Shown here: one piece after another, positions 34,501 to 47,119 of the stretch | Position numbering within the stretch: position 1 is the stretch's first letter | How the letters are laid out: each line of letters starts with the position of its first letter | Assembly: GCF_050948215.1 (NCBI RefSeq) | Contig: NC_135150.1 | Location: forward strand, 21,183,943-21,247,942 | Source: Halictus rubicundus | Lineage: Eukaryota > Arthropoda > Insecta > Hymenoptera > Halictidae | Length of the DNA: 64,000 nucleotides | Direction of reading: 5' to 3' | Made by a program: the position numbers and the translations under genes | Notes under the pieces: generated by a model | What the model was told of the DNA's origin: nothing | What the model saw: the letters and a program-made list of their open reading frames with translations, nothing else | The model's database searches: none

Positions 34501-36324
34501 GTAGCAAAGTAAATAAATACATTTACTAGGAATAGTAAATATCTTTATATTTAGTTGATAGCTTTGCTAAAATCGTACATAAGTTTATGCATTGACTAGT
34601 AAGTGTATACATTTACTAAATTACGATACGCTTTCACTATAACGGATATGAAATATGTTCAATCATGCATCAATATTTATTGCAGCTGCAAAGCAGTGGC
34701 TGAAATTGCTCCAGGATGTAGCGAGGTATCACCAGGTACAGAAGCTGGATTACGTATGGTTCTAGATCCAGATCGAGATTTGCAGCGAATACATTCACTT
34801 ATATTTACGAACATGCCAAGGCTTGAAACGCTAATGAGTGCATGCGAATGTCAAGCTGTATATGGTGCCAGTGATATGTGTGTTATACCAGGTGGTGGAT
34901 CTACTATAGAAGATGTACCCTCTTGTTTTAAAACGTTAACTGCATTAAGAGAAGCAGCGTATGCTTTACAACACGAACATAGAGCCTATTTTAGAAGATT
35001 AGCTCGCGATACCAAATATGGAAGCAAGTGAGTCTAAAATATCTAAAATCTATACAAACATATTTTATAGATAGTCGGAGACAATATTATGTGGACACGC
35101 TTTGAAAACTAATAACTTTTTTAAACTTGGACCAAACGACTTCAGTTTTTTTGAGATGTTAGAAGGATTAGTTTAATAGGTAATGTGTAGAAAAATTTGT
35201 TTTGAAATTGCTATTGCTCGGAATTTCGAAGACAAAAGCGAAGGTCACGATTTTTAGCTTTTTTATCTGTACCTATAATAAAGATTTAAAATGTGCTTTT
35301 TCTAAATCTAAGTAAGTTAAGCACATGTATAAAGTTTCATCGAAATCAGTTGACGCATAAAAAATCTATAGGTATCTATAGGTATTGAAAGATGCAAGAA
35401 TCTTTGAATCTTGGGGTGACGATTGATCTAAATCGCAGTTTCTCATAATTTTTGCCATTTTTAATTATTTATAGCTCATAGCAACTTTAATCGATTTGGA
35501 TGAAACTTTGTGTGCATGTATATAACTTACTTAGATCTAGAAAAGGCATATTTTAAATTTTCATTTTAGGCACAGATAAAAGAGTTAAACATCGCGACAT
35601 TTACATTTTTCTTCGCAATATCGACCAATGGTAATTTTGTAATTTTTTTATACGTCCACTTATTTTTGCCTCCAATTGTATATGATAGACTTTTGTTGAT
35701 ATACTAATAATAAATAAATATACAACATTTTTATATAATTGAATAAGACACTTACAATTGATAAGAAACTTACATCATTTTTTATAAAGAAAAGCAATTA
35801 GATTCCATAGGCACGTTCGTGTGTTTGAGAAAACCATAATACATATAGCTATATACGTATACAATGATTTATGTTCTTAGACTGATTCTACGTCATTGTA
35901 AAATTATTGTTATAATTTTAGACAAGCTCCAATTGGTGATGACAATTACCTCCATTTAGCTGCCAGAGCTGGGTTCGAGAGTCAGTTAACGAAGTATACT
36001 TATGAAATGGATAATTTAAATCAACATTACATAGAGACAGAACATTGTTATGAAAGTGGATTTTCAAGGCGAATAGAGGATAGACGATACGACGAAACAT
36101 TTAGAAAATGTTTAGATTCCGATTCTATACATCGTAGGTATGAAAACGAAAACAATTTATTACGACGGTACGAAAATAATACTGACACCATAAAAAGTAT
36201 CCAAAACAATCTCAAGAAATACGATCATAGTTTACATAATACGTTAAGAATAGATAAGTTTGAAAAAACTGCAAGTTTAGAAAACAGTAGAAGATTGGAC
36301 AATTCCACGGTATTGACCACATGA
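28581..36324 (+). CDS. GAP1-family Ras GTPase-activating protein (RASA2/RASA3, Drosophila Gap1 type)
   Basis: GAP1 proteins switch off Ras at the membrane, with C2 and PH-Btk modules for lipid binding (family knowledge). Fourteen exons: 28581-28635, 29612-29732, 29825-30094, 30365-30521, 31376-31563, 31722-32057, 32425-32626, 32703-32921, 32996-33120, 33201-33332, 33727-33833, 33917-34160, 34686-35027 and 35922-36324, in phase to 966 residues. C2A contains FRYLGIYVYDRDRHLKQDKI; C2B contains ECSELTVKNGGCDPYATV. The GAP domain has the arginine-finger segment FRGNTLVSKMMDEGMRLAG and FLRFFAPAILGPRLFDI. A PH domain follows (RKRFGRKNFKQRYFRLT), then a Btk zinc motif GHWLCC...C split over exons 12 and 13. 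The Arg/Asn-rich C-terminal tail is longer than in vertebrate RASA3. Introns 4, 6 and 13 carry MITEs. Exon 1 is short (MAEETRLVRVEERLRIKI) and fits the start of C2A. Confidence 0.95.
30647..31287 (+). mobile_element. Foldback mariner-type MITE, copy 1 (RasGAP intron 4)
   Basis: The ends are CAGTCGGGGACAAAATTAAG on the left and its near inverse on the right (TTAATTTTGTTCTCCGACTG), flanked by TA at 30645-30646 and 31288-31289. The arms of about 300 bases are imperfect inverted copies, for example TTAGAAGGATTAGTTTACT against AGTAAACTAATCCTTCTAA. No coding frame is present. Confidence 0.9.
32240..32302. mobile_element. 63-base miniature foldback element (RasGAP intron 6)
   Basis: CAGTTGCTCACAAAAATATT on the left has its near-perfect inverse AATATTTTCGTGAGCAAACTG on the right. 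TA lies on both sides, and only about ten bases separate the arms. The ends resemble Tc1/mariner termini. Confidence 0.88.
35072..35678 (-). mobile_element. Foldback mariner-type MITE, copy 2 (RasGAP intron 13)
   Basis: Same family as 30647-31287 but in the opposite orientation: the 20 bases at 30927-30946 of copy 1 occur as their reverse complement at 35457-35476. The ends have decayed (AGTCGGAGACAATATT on the left, TTTTTGCCTCCAATTG on the right). Arms of about 270 bases can pair with each other. Confidence 0.88.
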
Positions 36325-39300
36325 TGAATTTAATGTATCTGGTATATTATACAGAAAGACCAACAATTACAATCATAGTGAGCTATTGATTGAATATACA
36401 GTGACAGAATTGAAGAATAACGTAAAACGACATATCTTATAATTTTTTAAATGAACATGCGAATTAGTAACTCATTTGAAGTTTGAAAATAATAATAATA
36501 CGTTTCTATAAATTCTTCTAAGAAATTTTTTTCATATGTTTGCATTACTTGTATTTTAACAAGAATGTAGATTTAAATTCATTTAAATTATATAAAAGCA
36601 TATTTTTTAAAGTAATATATCCGACGACTGGGTATACGTGCATCATGTCTCAGATAATGGAAAATGTAAATAACTGTTTTATATAAAAGGTGCTAGATTT
36701 AACGGGGAAAACTATGGCAATGAGTTTATCCTGAAACACAATAACATTAGTTCTTTTAAAAGAAACTATAGTTCTGTTGCTTCAGTTCCGTTATACATTC
36801 CAAGACTGTATATAACATTATCACAAGCAATAATATAATGTTGCATAATAATTACTTAAATATTACGTAATTGTTATATTGCATGTTGCAAAATATTGCA
36901 TAATAATAATTATTGTTATTATTTTATTAACACTGCTTGTGATTAATATTAATCGAGTAAGGAAATTATTCTTAAGATCGTACATACATACAATAATCAG
37001 GAATAACACATTAACGTTTAAATTAATTCTTATTATAAAATTACAATGGTGATTTATACCAATGTTCAAATACTAACCGAAGTATAACAGTAGTAGTTAA
37101 CAAACTGATATATAGAAGGTATAAATTCATTACCACATTTTATCCTTTGAAACGGCCATTTATGTGCAAACAGTCTTTTACATTTGAAATACATATCTAC
37201 AAATTTTTTTTATTGTAATAAGATTAGACGTACTGTTTAATTGTTTTTGTTTAGTATACTGTTGACTCTCCTTTTATAAGGAGTCATATATTTTCTATTT
37301 ATATGCACATGTCTTTATGAAACTAGTTAGTTTTGGATTGCATAAATTCTATGTTATTAAACGCAAGTTCTTAAAAAACATGTTGCGAGCAATATTTTAG
37401 GAGGTAAATAAACGTACTTCTTGATTCGCATTATTATGTTGCATATAATATAATATTTTGTCAATGAAGACATCTTTTATTTATTTATTTATATCTTATT
37501 TTGAAATGTTCGAGATACATGTGCATAAAATGTAGTAGTAAACTAAATTATTATAATCTGAATCTGTAATCTCAATAATGAGGAAATTAAATTATGCACA
37601 TTGTGCATAACTTCGCATAAATTTCGTAATGTATAACACATTAATTGAATTATTGCTTCAAAATTTCATAAAATTATAGCATTTTGTACTTGATGATATG
37701 CTATTAGTAAATAGTACTATTCATAGGTTATTTAGTGCTAGGTCCTTGTAAATAACAATAAAACAGCATTGTATATTAATGATAGTACTTGAATATTAGA
37801 AAAATGTAACATTGGTCGTGATAATTTTTACATTCTCAAATCAAACACCACAAATGTGCTATACCATTCTAGTAAATAAAATTTGAATTTTAATGTACAT
37901 ATAGTAGCAATATAAAAACTGTTGTAACCGTGATTTTCAAATTTGTTTTTATATCTGGATACGATTTCGACAGATCAAATATGTACAAAAACTTTAAACG
38001 TATTCAAATATAGCAATTTTCTCAATTTTCCCGTAATTTAGTGTAAAATTTTATGGGACACGAAATGTTTCTGCGTCGCTCTGTGTCTTGCTTCTTTTCA
38101 TATGTTTTCAAGCATTATATGATTTGAGAGGAAAGTATGATCTTTTACTGCATTTATCTTTGTGAAAATATTATTTTTACTCCGAATCGAACAAGTGCCT
38201 AAAATTGCTTAAGATGAGTTGATATCGATGTCTTCTGACTTTACATGTGACAAATTTATATATAAAAATTCATATGTGAAAATTTTTATTATGTTATCTA
38301 TTAAATTGTTTTTAACGTTTTCAACATTTAACGAAGTTCGAAATATGAAAATCTACAGTAACACGAAAATCTACGATTATCAAGAAAATTGTACCACAAA
38401 ATTTTGATCTTATTAATATAAGTAAGACTGCTACTTCAACATAATTATATTATTTTAACTTTATTCTGTTTATTAAGTGTAAAGGAATAGTTCATTTATT
38501 GCAACCAATATTCACTAATGTACATAATTGTGATAACTTCGTATAATTTACTTTTATGGGTACACAAAACATGTAATTGGCATTTAGTAAAAAACTTTGT
38601 CTTTCATAAACTACATTTAACATTATACTCAATAGGTATTGTAGATATGAACAATGACACCTTTCTCTTAAAGGACATAAACTCAATAGTATTTGCTCAT
38701 TATTTAATAAAACATTTTTGTAAAATCAAACTTTAACATTATTTTTGCATTAATGATCTTTTTACCTCGAGTAAATCAGAGGCAATTTTTTTAACGAAAT
38801 CCAAGAAAATAAAATGTAAATTTAAATTTACATAAATTATTACTTAACATTCTTAGACCATGAAACTAATCTACAAATAGTAAAAGTATTTATGCTTACA
38901 GAATTTTAAAAATAGTAATAAGTAATGTTAATCTTTTAAATAAATTTTATAATATTTATTTTTAATAAAAGAGTAATATTTCCGTAATTTTCAAATATTA
39001 TATTAAATAACAAATAATTAGGTATTTGAAAAGTAATGTTGTACTTCTATTTATAGCAAGCCATACTAAAATATCCCTCCAAAATTAGTGCATAAATGTA
39101 TGTAGTTTACAATGTATTATAAATAATACATAATTTATATATTTTATGTGTACAGTATATGCAATTATATACTTCATTGACAATTGGATTATGATCAAAT
39201 TCTTCATTAACTTCTTAGATACAAGATGAGAATCAAGATTAGGGAAGCTATAGATTGTTTGTCAGATTTATAGGACTACTAAATTATTTAAATATCAAAC

Positions 39301-40801
39301 AATTGTATATAACTTTAAACTGAAGGATAACTTTATAGTTTGACACATATTGACACAATGGTTTTTTTGTAGTAATTACAAATTTTATTCAATAAGAATA
39401 GATACTAACTTTATTGTAGTAAAGTATAAAGTATCGAAAGTGTTTGATAATTGAAAAACAGAATTAATATTCTGATTTCTCTGATTGTAATGCATTCAAG
39501 TATTAAAGATATCAGAATATTATAAATTGACATTAATAAAAAATTTATAATAGTATCATGACATGGCACAAGGGCACAAGAATTACTTGCATAAATGATT
39601 AAAAACGAAAACAATTTCTGCACATATGAAAATAAAGACTTGTATTTTACAATTCTTTCTATAGTAAAATCTGGTTATAATATGATTAATTTAGACGTAT
39701 ACTACTGGTAATGATTAATTATGAAAATTTATACACAAATCTTTCCAGAGCTATATAGTAAATGGATTTTGTAAAGTGAAAATTTCTCTGGTTGTATTAA
39801 AAGGATATAGTTTATAATATTTGAATCATACAATAGAGTTTTGAAAATTCTATTGAGTACATTTTATTGTACATAATACAGTAATCTTTTCTTGCATAAT
39901 TTACTATAGTTATGTACACTATTTTAGATTACAAATGGTATTATACATATATGTTGAAATTACACTATAATTAATTATTTTAATCATACTTTTGTACTCT
40001 TCTTTATTGTGTTCATTTAGTTAGTTTTCGTTTTTCTTTGGCAAAAATCTTGAATATGACTGCGTTTTCAAATATATTTAATAGTTAAAAATTTCATAAG
40101 TAATTGTATTTTGTAAATTATTTATTGAAATAAAAAATGAGCTATGTCTTGTATTAAACGTACTATGTATTTTAAAGTTGTACATATGCTTATTAAAGTA
40201 AATATTTCTTAGTACATTGAATTTAAGTTTATATTTTGTAACTCGGAATGTTAATAAAATGTTTATTATGAAGCGTACTGATAAGAAAATATTTTCTTTT
40301 CTAATAAAGAGATATGTGTAATATTGTATTTTATTTTAAACACGCATTCCAATAATATTTATGTGATTTCGTACTTAATTTAATTTCTAATAAAGAAGCT
40401 GTTATTATTTACTATATATCAATCTAGTAATTCCTGAACTACATTATGCTGTAACTGACAATGTTGAGTATAGATTTCATAGTTAGAAAATTTCATTTAA
40501 TCCTTGATATTTATCTTTTCAAGTTTAAAGTGGTTCTAATGTTACGTGTTGTTCTATGCTCAATAAGTATACACAAGTTATTCTAATTTTGCAAAAGTAA
40601 CAAAAACTTGGGAAACACTGAATACCGAGGGAGAAAATGTTCAATTTAAGTCGCTAGGGATTTTCACATTATGTCAACACTTGTTAAGATCATTACAAAT
40701 TAAATTATCGCAGACGCGGCACAGTGTTCGATCGTTTTAAAAATTTAAATTCTTTGTGTTCGTTTATTTGCAAAAAGTACACGTACATTTCCTCATAGAA
40801 G
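36325..40801. other. 4.5-kb AT-rich interval after the RasGAP gene
   Basis: This probably includes the RasGAP 3' untranslated region and the promoter of the next plus-strand gene. Many AATAAA words are present, but the sequence is too AT-rich to choose one. No coding frame, RNA gene or bounded repeat is supported. Confidence 0.45.
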
Positions 40802-43800
40802 ATGTCTGGGGATGTACAAGCAAGAAAACGGAAAGAGAAGAGACGTAAAAAGGGTAAAAACAGACTACTGAAATAGTGTGAGAATTATTTTAACTTCGAT
40901 TCTTACATTCGCAATATTTTTAGCAATGTTTACTTTTTTATTTTTAGCTTTGGTGATACATGTTACATATCTTACATTTAGAAAAAGATAAATATTGATT
41001 GTTCTTCATCATTTAACTTGATTTTCATGTATATGTATATTAGTGTATAATTTGAGTTAAAAAAGCTATATGCAAATGATACAGCTTCCTATTATTACGA
41101 TTATGGGATTTATTTTTTGCAAGCTATAAAATATTACATAATTTATATATATATATATAATATTTATGTATATGTAAAATAATTTTGTAAAGTTAATCGA
41201 TGGCAATTTTATCGAAAGTTACAGACATGTTATTTGAAAAATTTTTCAATATTTCTATGGTTTGTACTATTATTTTTCTGTCGTTCTAATGTATCCACTA
41301 TTTTAATGCCGATTTTTTGTAATACAAAGATGTTAATGTAATCATTTTCGCCTCATTATGCAACTAATTTACTAATATAAATCAATTTTATTCAAAATAA
41401 CATTTTGGTTTAACATTATATCTTTCTTATTTTATTTAAGAAATATATTATTGTGCGTGTGTTATGTTAAATTTATGATCTTTATTACAAAATAAGTATC
41501 ATTTACGAAAATGAAAATTTTATTGTATATATTCTTTAGTAGAACTGTCGCACCCACTTATATTTAATATCTTCTTTCGATAAAACTTTCAAAAATACTA
41601 TTTTATGTGTGACATTTCGGATATTTTAAGACATATTTGGCAATGTTGCTCAAATTAGAAAATACAGGGTCTTAGAAGCTTGATCAGCCTAGCTTTTAGC
41701 TTTCAAAAATAGAACCACCTATAATATCCATTCCAAAAACATATTGCTCTTATGCATGTATTTGTTGTACATTTTAAAAATAATAAATTATATGTTCGTT
41801 TATAGCACAAAATATGACAAATTCTATGTTTTTCTGTAATAATCTAGAAACATAAATTTAACAAACCTCGCAAATATTTAACAATAAGGGTTACGCAGAA
41901 AAACATTTATTAATAACAGATGCAAGTGTCATACATACAGACATCATTGTGTGTATAAAACATATTTATACATACATACATACATGTTCTTCCACGACTA
42001 ATAATCAAAATTGTTTTAGAACGAAATTGCATAAACATATTATTAATATTATTTCAAAGAATAATTATATATTACTTTCGTATAATTTCATGTTTAGAAA
42101 CGTAACTATAGTTTATATAGCATTATAATGTTATAAAATTTGAGTATAGAAATTTGAATAATTTACAAGTTTAGATAGACAGAAAATATACCTATGACTT
42201 ATTTATGAAATAATTGTGAAGAACTTATTTAACTCTACAAATTATAGTCGAACATTCTATAGAATTTATAAATGCAAATGAAAATAAGAAAAAGAATTTC
42301 TGCAAATTCAGATAATGTGACCAATAAGATATATAATATGCGTTACAAAATACATGAAATGAAACTTAGTTTTATATGTTTATATGTATGTCTATGCGCA
42401 ATTTTCTTATTATAAAAGCAAAATATTTTCATGATCTTTCGTAGAATATTTATTGTTGAATCTATTATATTATACTCAGATGAGGAAGATGGTGCTACAG
42501 TTGCACCTACTATTGGAACTCCTACAGAAAATTTATCAGACAACATCACTATTCATATTTATAAAGAAAGTATCACAGGTGGACATTGGTGTGCACGAAT
42601 TATATTCTTTGTTATATTAGCTGCTCTTGTTGGCTTAGTTGGTGTAATTATTTTTGAGCACAGGGGAACCACAGATAGTAAGTAAATTTGAAGTATACTT
42701 GTAATATGGATATGACAATTAAGATTCCAGATTATTTATACGAGTTATTTCATGTTATAAGTTGATACACCATTAGAGTCATCACGTTGGGCTTTCATTT
42801 TTGATGGGTGGGTAGACGATTCGCTATCCTTACATGACGAATCACACGATGAAGAAGAGCAAGAAGAAAGTACAGAAATTGAGAAAGATGAAGTAGAGGA
42901 CGAACACGACGAGACTTTAGAGTCCACAGAAGCAGAGACTTCTAAAGAAGAGGAAGAAGAAGAGGAGGCACAAGATGGTGATGATGATGAAGAAGTGGAG
43001 GAAGAAGAACAACAAAGTGAGGAAGAGAACCAAATTGAGGAAGAAAATGAAGAAGACGATACAGAAATTCAAGAAGGAAGTGAAGAAGAAACAAATAAAT
43101 ATGAAGAAGAAGAGGAAGAGGCAACTGAAAATGAATCAGATGAAGAACAAAGTAGAGGTTCTCTGGATAAAGAAGGTACTGAGATGTAAAACATTGCAAT
43201 ATAAACAAATATACAAATTGAAGATATTATTATTCAATTTTAATTCTAACAGAATATATTAGCACAGAATTAGATGAGCAAACAGAATATGAAGACGAAA
43301 ACCTTAGAAAAGATACTGAAGAAGATGAAAATATTAGTCCACAGAATTTTTACGATACTGATGTATTAGAAGAGATTTATGATGCTAGTAAAGAAGAAGA
43401 CAGTAAAGAAAATATATTATATGAATCAGACAGTCCATTTGAAGAAGTTATAAGTCCCCTCGCAAGTGAGGATGTGTTTGAAAGATTTGTAGACATTCCT
43501 GGTATTAATGATATTAATGACGACAATATTGAACCCTTAGAAGAGGTAAGACTATTATAATTATTATGTTATGTTATGTATTCAAACAAGTTATATTTAA
43601 ACAAGATATTTATTCTTTATAAAGTACATTAAATTGTAGTATGTATATTTCGTTTCTAAATCTATATTATACAATCTTTTATATAAATTATAAAGTAGTC
43701 TTTAACCATTTTTGTACTAGGTAGAAAGTATAGAGCCTGAAGAATATATTAGTGATGTAGATAAAAAGCCAGAAAAAGAAGATGACGAAGAAATTGAAGA

Positions 43801-45242
43801 AGAAGAAGAAGAAGAATCCATTAATGGTAAGTCAAACATGAGTACTTAGAGACACTCATGTATAGAATGGTTGTATAGGTAAAACTAATGTATATACTTT
43901 CATGATCCTCCATGCTCTCATATGTTATCGCAAATATAAGCATATAATTATAACATAAGTATCAGAATTTTGTATAACACTCAAATATTTATGACATTTT
44001 TCTATGATATCCAAGCATCAATGAAGAATAATGTTTAATGATTGCAGTGGCGATGAAGTTTGGAGTTGGTGTGGCACTTGTTATTGCTGCACATTTTGTC
44101 CTTGTGAAACGGTGGAACAATGGTAAATTTTGTGATAGTTATGTTTTTCAAGTGTTATGTCATAATCATAAGAATATTTAGTAAAAATTTCTTTCACCTT
44201 CCTTTCATGAATAGAAAAATTAAATAATTATTCCTAATTACCTATGTTTTTTCAGTAACTATTTATACAGTATCATGTTTTTTCTAATAATTTATGTAAT
44301 CATTCAAATTTTCATGAAGTAATGAATTCAATCTGAATAATTAAAATTCATTTTATGTATTAATACAGCAATGCAATTTGTTGTAATAAAAATATTGATA
44401 TTTATACAGATATAGAAGGAGCATATATATTTCTATTGTAAAAATAAAAGAGTATTGTTTTAAAATGTAACTGCATGATCTAACATTATTTGTAGAAAAT
44501 ACATTTAAATATTATTATAAAGGTAATATTTAGAGAAAAAGAGAAACCTGATAAATGTTTACACAAATATAGTGGACATAATTACTATACTTAAGAAGTA
44601 AGAGTAATACTCGTTTATATTACATGTTTTATTGTTTAGGATTACTAAACTAAAATAGATACTAAAATATTATTAATTAATGGTATACTTTTCTGATGTT
44701 TAGAAGTTGCGTTAGTTCAAATTGAACCTCAAGTAGTTTCGTCTGAGAAACAGAACAGAGAAGAGAAAATACTTGCAGAGAAGCAAAAAATGTCAGAAAT
44801 AGCAGTTTCTAAACAACAAGTGTCTAAACAAGAAAATAAAAAGACTGAGAAAGGAAAAGAAGAAGATGAGGAGGAAGAAGAGGAAGATGATTTGGAGATG
44901 GAAGAAGAAGAGGAGGATGAAGTAGATGAAGAAGAGGAAGTAGAAGATGAAGAGGAAGAAGAAGAAGAAGAAAGTGATAATGAAGAAGAAAATGATTCTG
45001 AACATGAAGAAGAATTAAGAACTGAACGAAAGAATAGAAAACAAAAGAAAGAATCAGAAGAAGAAGAAGACGAAGAAGAGGACCAAGAAGAAAGTGAGAT
45101 TGAAAATTTTGATGACTCAGAACTGATTGCTAAACTTGAAGCTAAATACGGAAAATTACAAATTGTACCAAAAAACGAAGAAGATTCCGATGAAGAGAAA
45201 GTAGCGCCGAGTAAAAACGTAACGAAAAGGAAACGTAACTAA
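40802..45242 (+). CDS. Aspartyl/asparaginyl beta-hydroxylase-locus junctate/junctin-like membrane protein
   Basis: Exons 40802-40853, 42480-42677, 42762-43175, 43253-43545, 43721-43826, 44048-44122 and 44704-45242 join in phase to 558 residues. The start MSGDVQARKRKEKRRKK plus the following membrane exon (HWCARIIFFVILAALVGLVG) and the DTPLESSRWAFIFDGWVDDS exon resemble the N-terminal part of insect ASPH/junctate proteins of the ER membrane. The remainder is a very acidic Glu-rich repeat, suited to calcium binding by analogy with junctate. A small exon encodes a second hydrophobic segment (MKFGVGVALVIAAHFVLVKR). The C-terminus is Lys/Glu rich and ends KRKRN. No TPR or hydroxylase catalytic domain is found. 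The gene may be a short calcium-binding form. The ASPH assignment rests on the N-terminal exons only. Confidence 0.62.
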
Positions 45243-45672
45243 TAGTGTCTTAGACTGTATGTACGTTTTTCTAAAATATATGTGTATAAAATTTAAGAAC
45301 AGACTTTAACATTGTATAACTTCTACATTCGTGTTATCTATTTTTGGCATTACGAAAATAATAAATAATTGTGTCATAATATATTTGTATGATTTTTGTT
45401 GTTTTCAACAAAAAATGAAAGAATGAACTCGCATTAAGATAAAAAGATACACGTGTATGGATTATGACTAATATGAATTATATAAAAATTTGATAAACTT
45501 TAGCGAGCATGGAGGATCTGTTATATTTTTGCATAATCAATTAATTAAACAAAATTTTACTAAACCATGAATCTGTTTGCTTTTTTACCATAAATATATA
45601 TGTATACATATATTCACACGTATGTATATGTACGTTTGATTGAGCATAATTCTTCTCTATATGTCATTACAG

Positions 45673-45791
45673 CATCCATAAATAAAGTAGCAGAAATTAC
45701 AACTACAACAAAAGCTAATGATCATATGAAGATAGAAAATGTTATGAAGAACAAAAATAGCACAAAGATGCATAATGTATCGAAGAACTAA
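45673..45791 (+). CDS. Possible alternative terminal exon of the junctate-like gene
   Basis: An acceptor (CATTACAG) at 45665-45672 opens a phase-compatible frame ASINKVAEITTTTKANDH that stops at 45791. The phase equals that of the preceding exons ending in a single G (for example at 43826 or 44122), so it could replace the last exon at 44704. It is short and Lys/Asn/Thr rich with no domain. Usage is inferred. Confidence 0.35.
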
Positions 45792-47119
45792 TTTTACTGA
45801 GAAAGACAGTGATTATGTTACATATATCAGGTTAGTCATAATTTTGAAAATAATTTTGGCAATTACAACAATTTTTCATAGATCTCTACTTACACAATAT
45901 ATTTAAATATATTGTGAAAGTGTAATGTTTTTTATTCCTTTTAGGAACAAAATAACAAATTGTTTCTCTGATTTGATATTATTTACTGCCATTAATGGTA
46001 GGAATACGTGTAATGTTTTTACAAGTATGTATGTACAACATCACAACTTTTTACATCCATATATATTCCCATTTATTGAAGAAAGAAATAACGTTGCTTC
46101 TACCTAATGCCATGTGTGAAAATGTATGTAAATGTTTCCACCGTTGACTTCTTCATACACATGTATGTATATAAATCTATATAATATATATTATTTATTT
46201 TGTTATGGAATTGCCCTTTGTATTAGATATTGTTGAAGTATTTTATTAAAGGACGTATTTACATAGAATCTATTTATGTACTTAATAACAACTGTTTAAT
46301 AAAATACGTATTAAAAGCCTAGTACATGTTTGAATTTATAGAAAAATGATTTGAATGGTTTCAATTTATAGAAAATTTACAGCCCAATTTAAAAAATATT
46401 AAACTGTATGATACAATTATATATTACATAAAAAACTTAAACAGAAATTAAATTATTATGTTGTCATTTAAAGTAACAAATACTAACATATTAAAACTTA
46501 TTACGAAAAATGCCTTTAAAATTATTAATCTATGCTTCGAGCGTGTTATGATCTCTCGCAGATAATGTCGGTGTAAAAAAGACTCCCATTTGTTTTTCTA
46601 TGAAGTAGAACAGATTATACATTTCTCCTAAATGTTCATCACACCTGTTTGACCAATTCTCTACTCTAAACATATATTACTAAATATATATCATAATAAA
46701 ATAATAAACAAGAATAAAAAGACCATGTTTTCAATCTTATGTCTGTACATATTTTTTAATAACTATTAATGTAATTACATACTAAGAATACAGAACAGGG
46801 ATGCACAATTCTCATATTTGAAAATTGTGCCATTATGTTTCTTATTCACACATTCATCGTATTATCACAAATACAAATTTATGTATATAAAATAAAATAG
46901 CTTAAAAGGATTTGGAGAAAGAAAGTGTATTAGAATACTTAGAATCGGATAAAAATATCTTACAATATTGAATGCGTAATTATTACTGCATTAACTAAGT
47001 TTCTTTTTTATTAATGGTAATATCATTCTGTAATCGTATGAATTTCTACATACACATTACAGAATTGATGGATTGATTTATTGTTATGTAACAATATAAG
47101 AAACGTAAAATCATATATC
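45792..47119. other. Convergent 3' interval between the junctate-like gene and U2SURP
   Basis: AT-rich sequence with probable 3' untranslated regions from both sides; AATAAA words occur. I see no further gene. Confidence 0.45.

Noticed and set aside
41151..41172. TA-rich runs (also near 11960, 14350 and 62760) considered as origins or promoters
   Set aside because: They are ordinary TA microsatellites in an AT-rich genome.
44793..45005. Phe/Leu-rich minus-strand frame opposite the Glu-rich exon
   Set aside because: GAA/GAG repeats read backwards give F and L runs; it is a shadow of the junctate-like gene.
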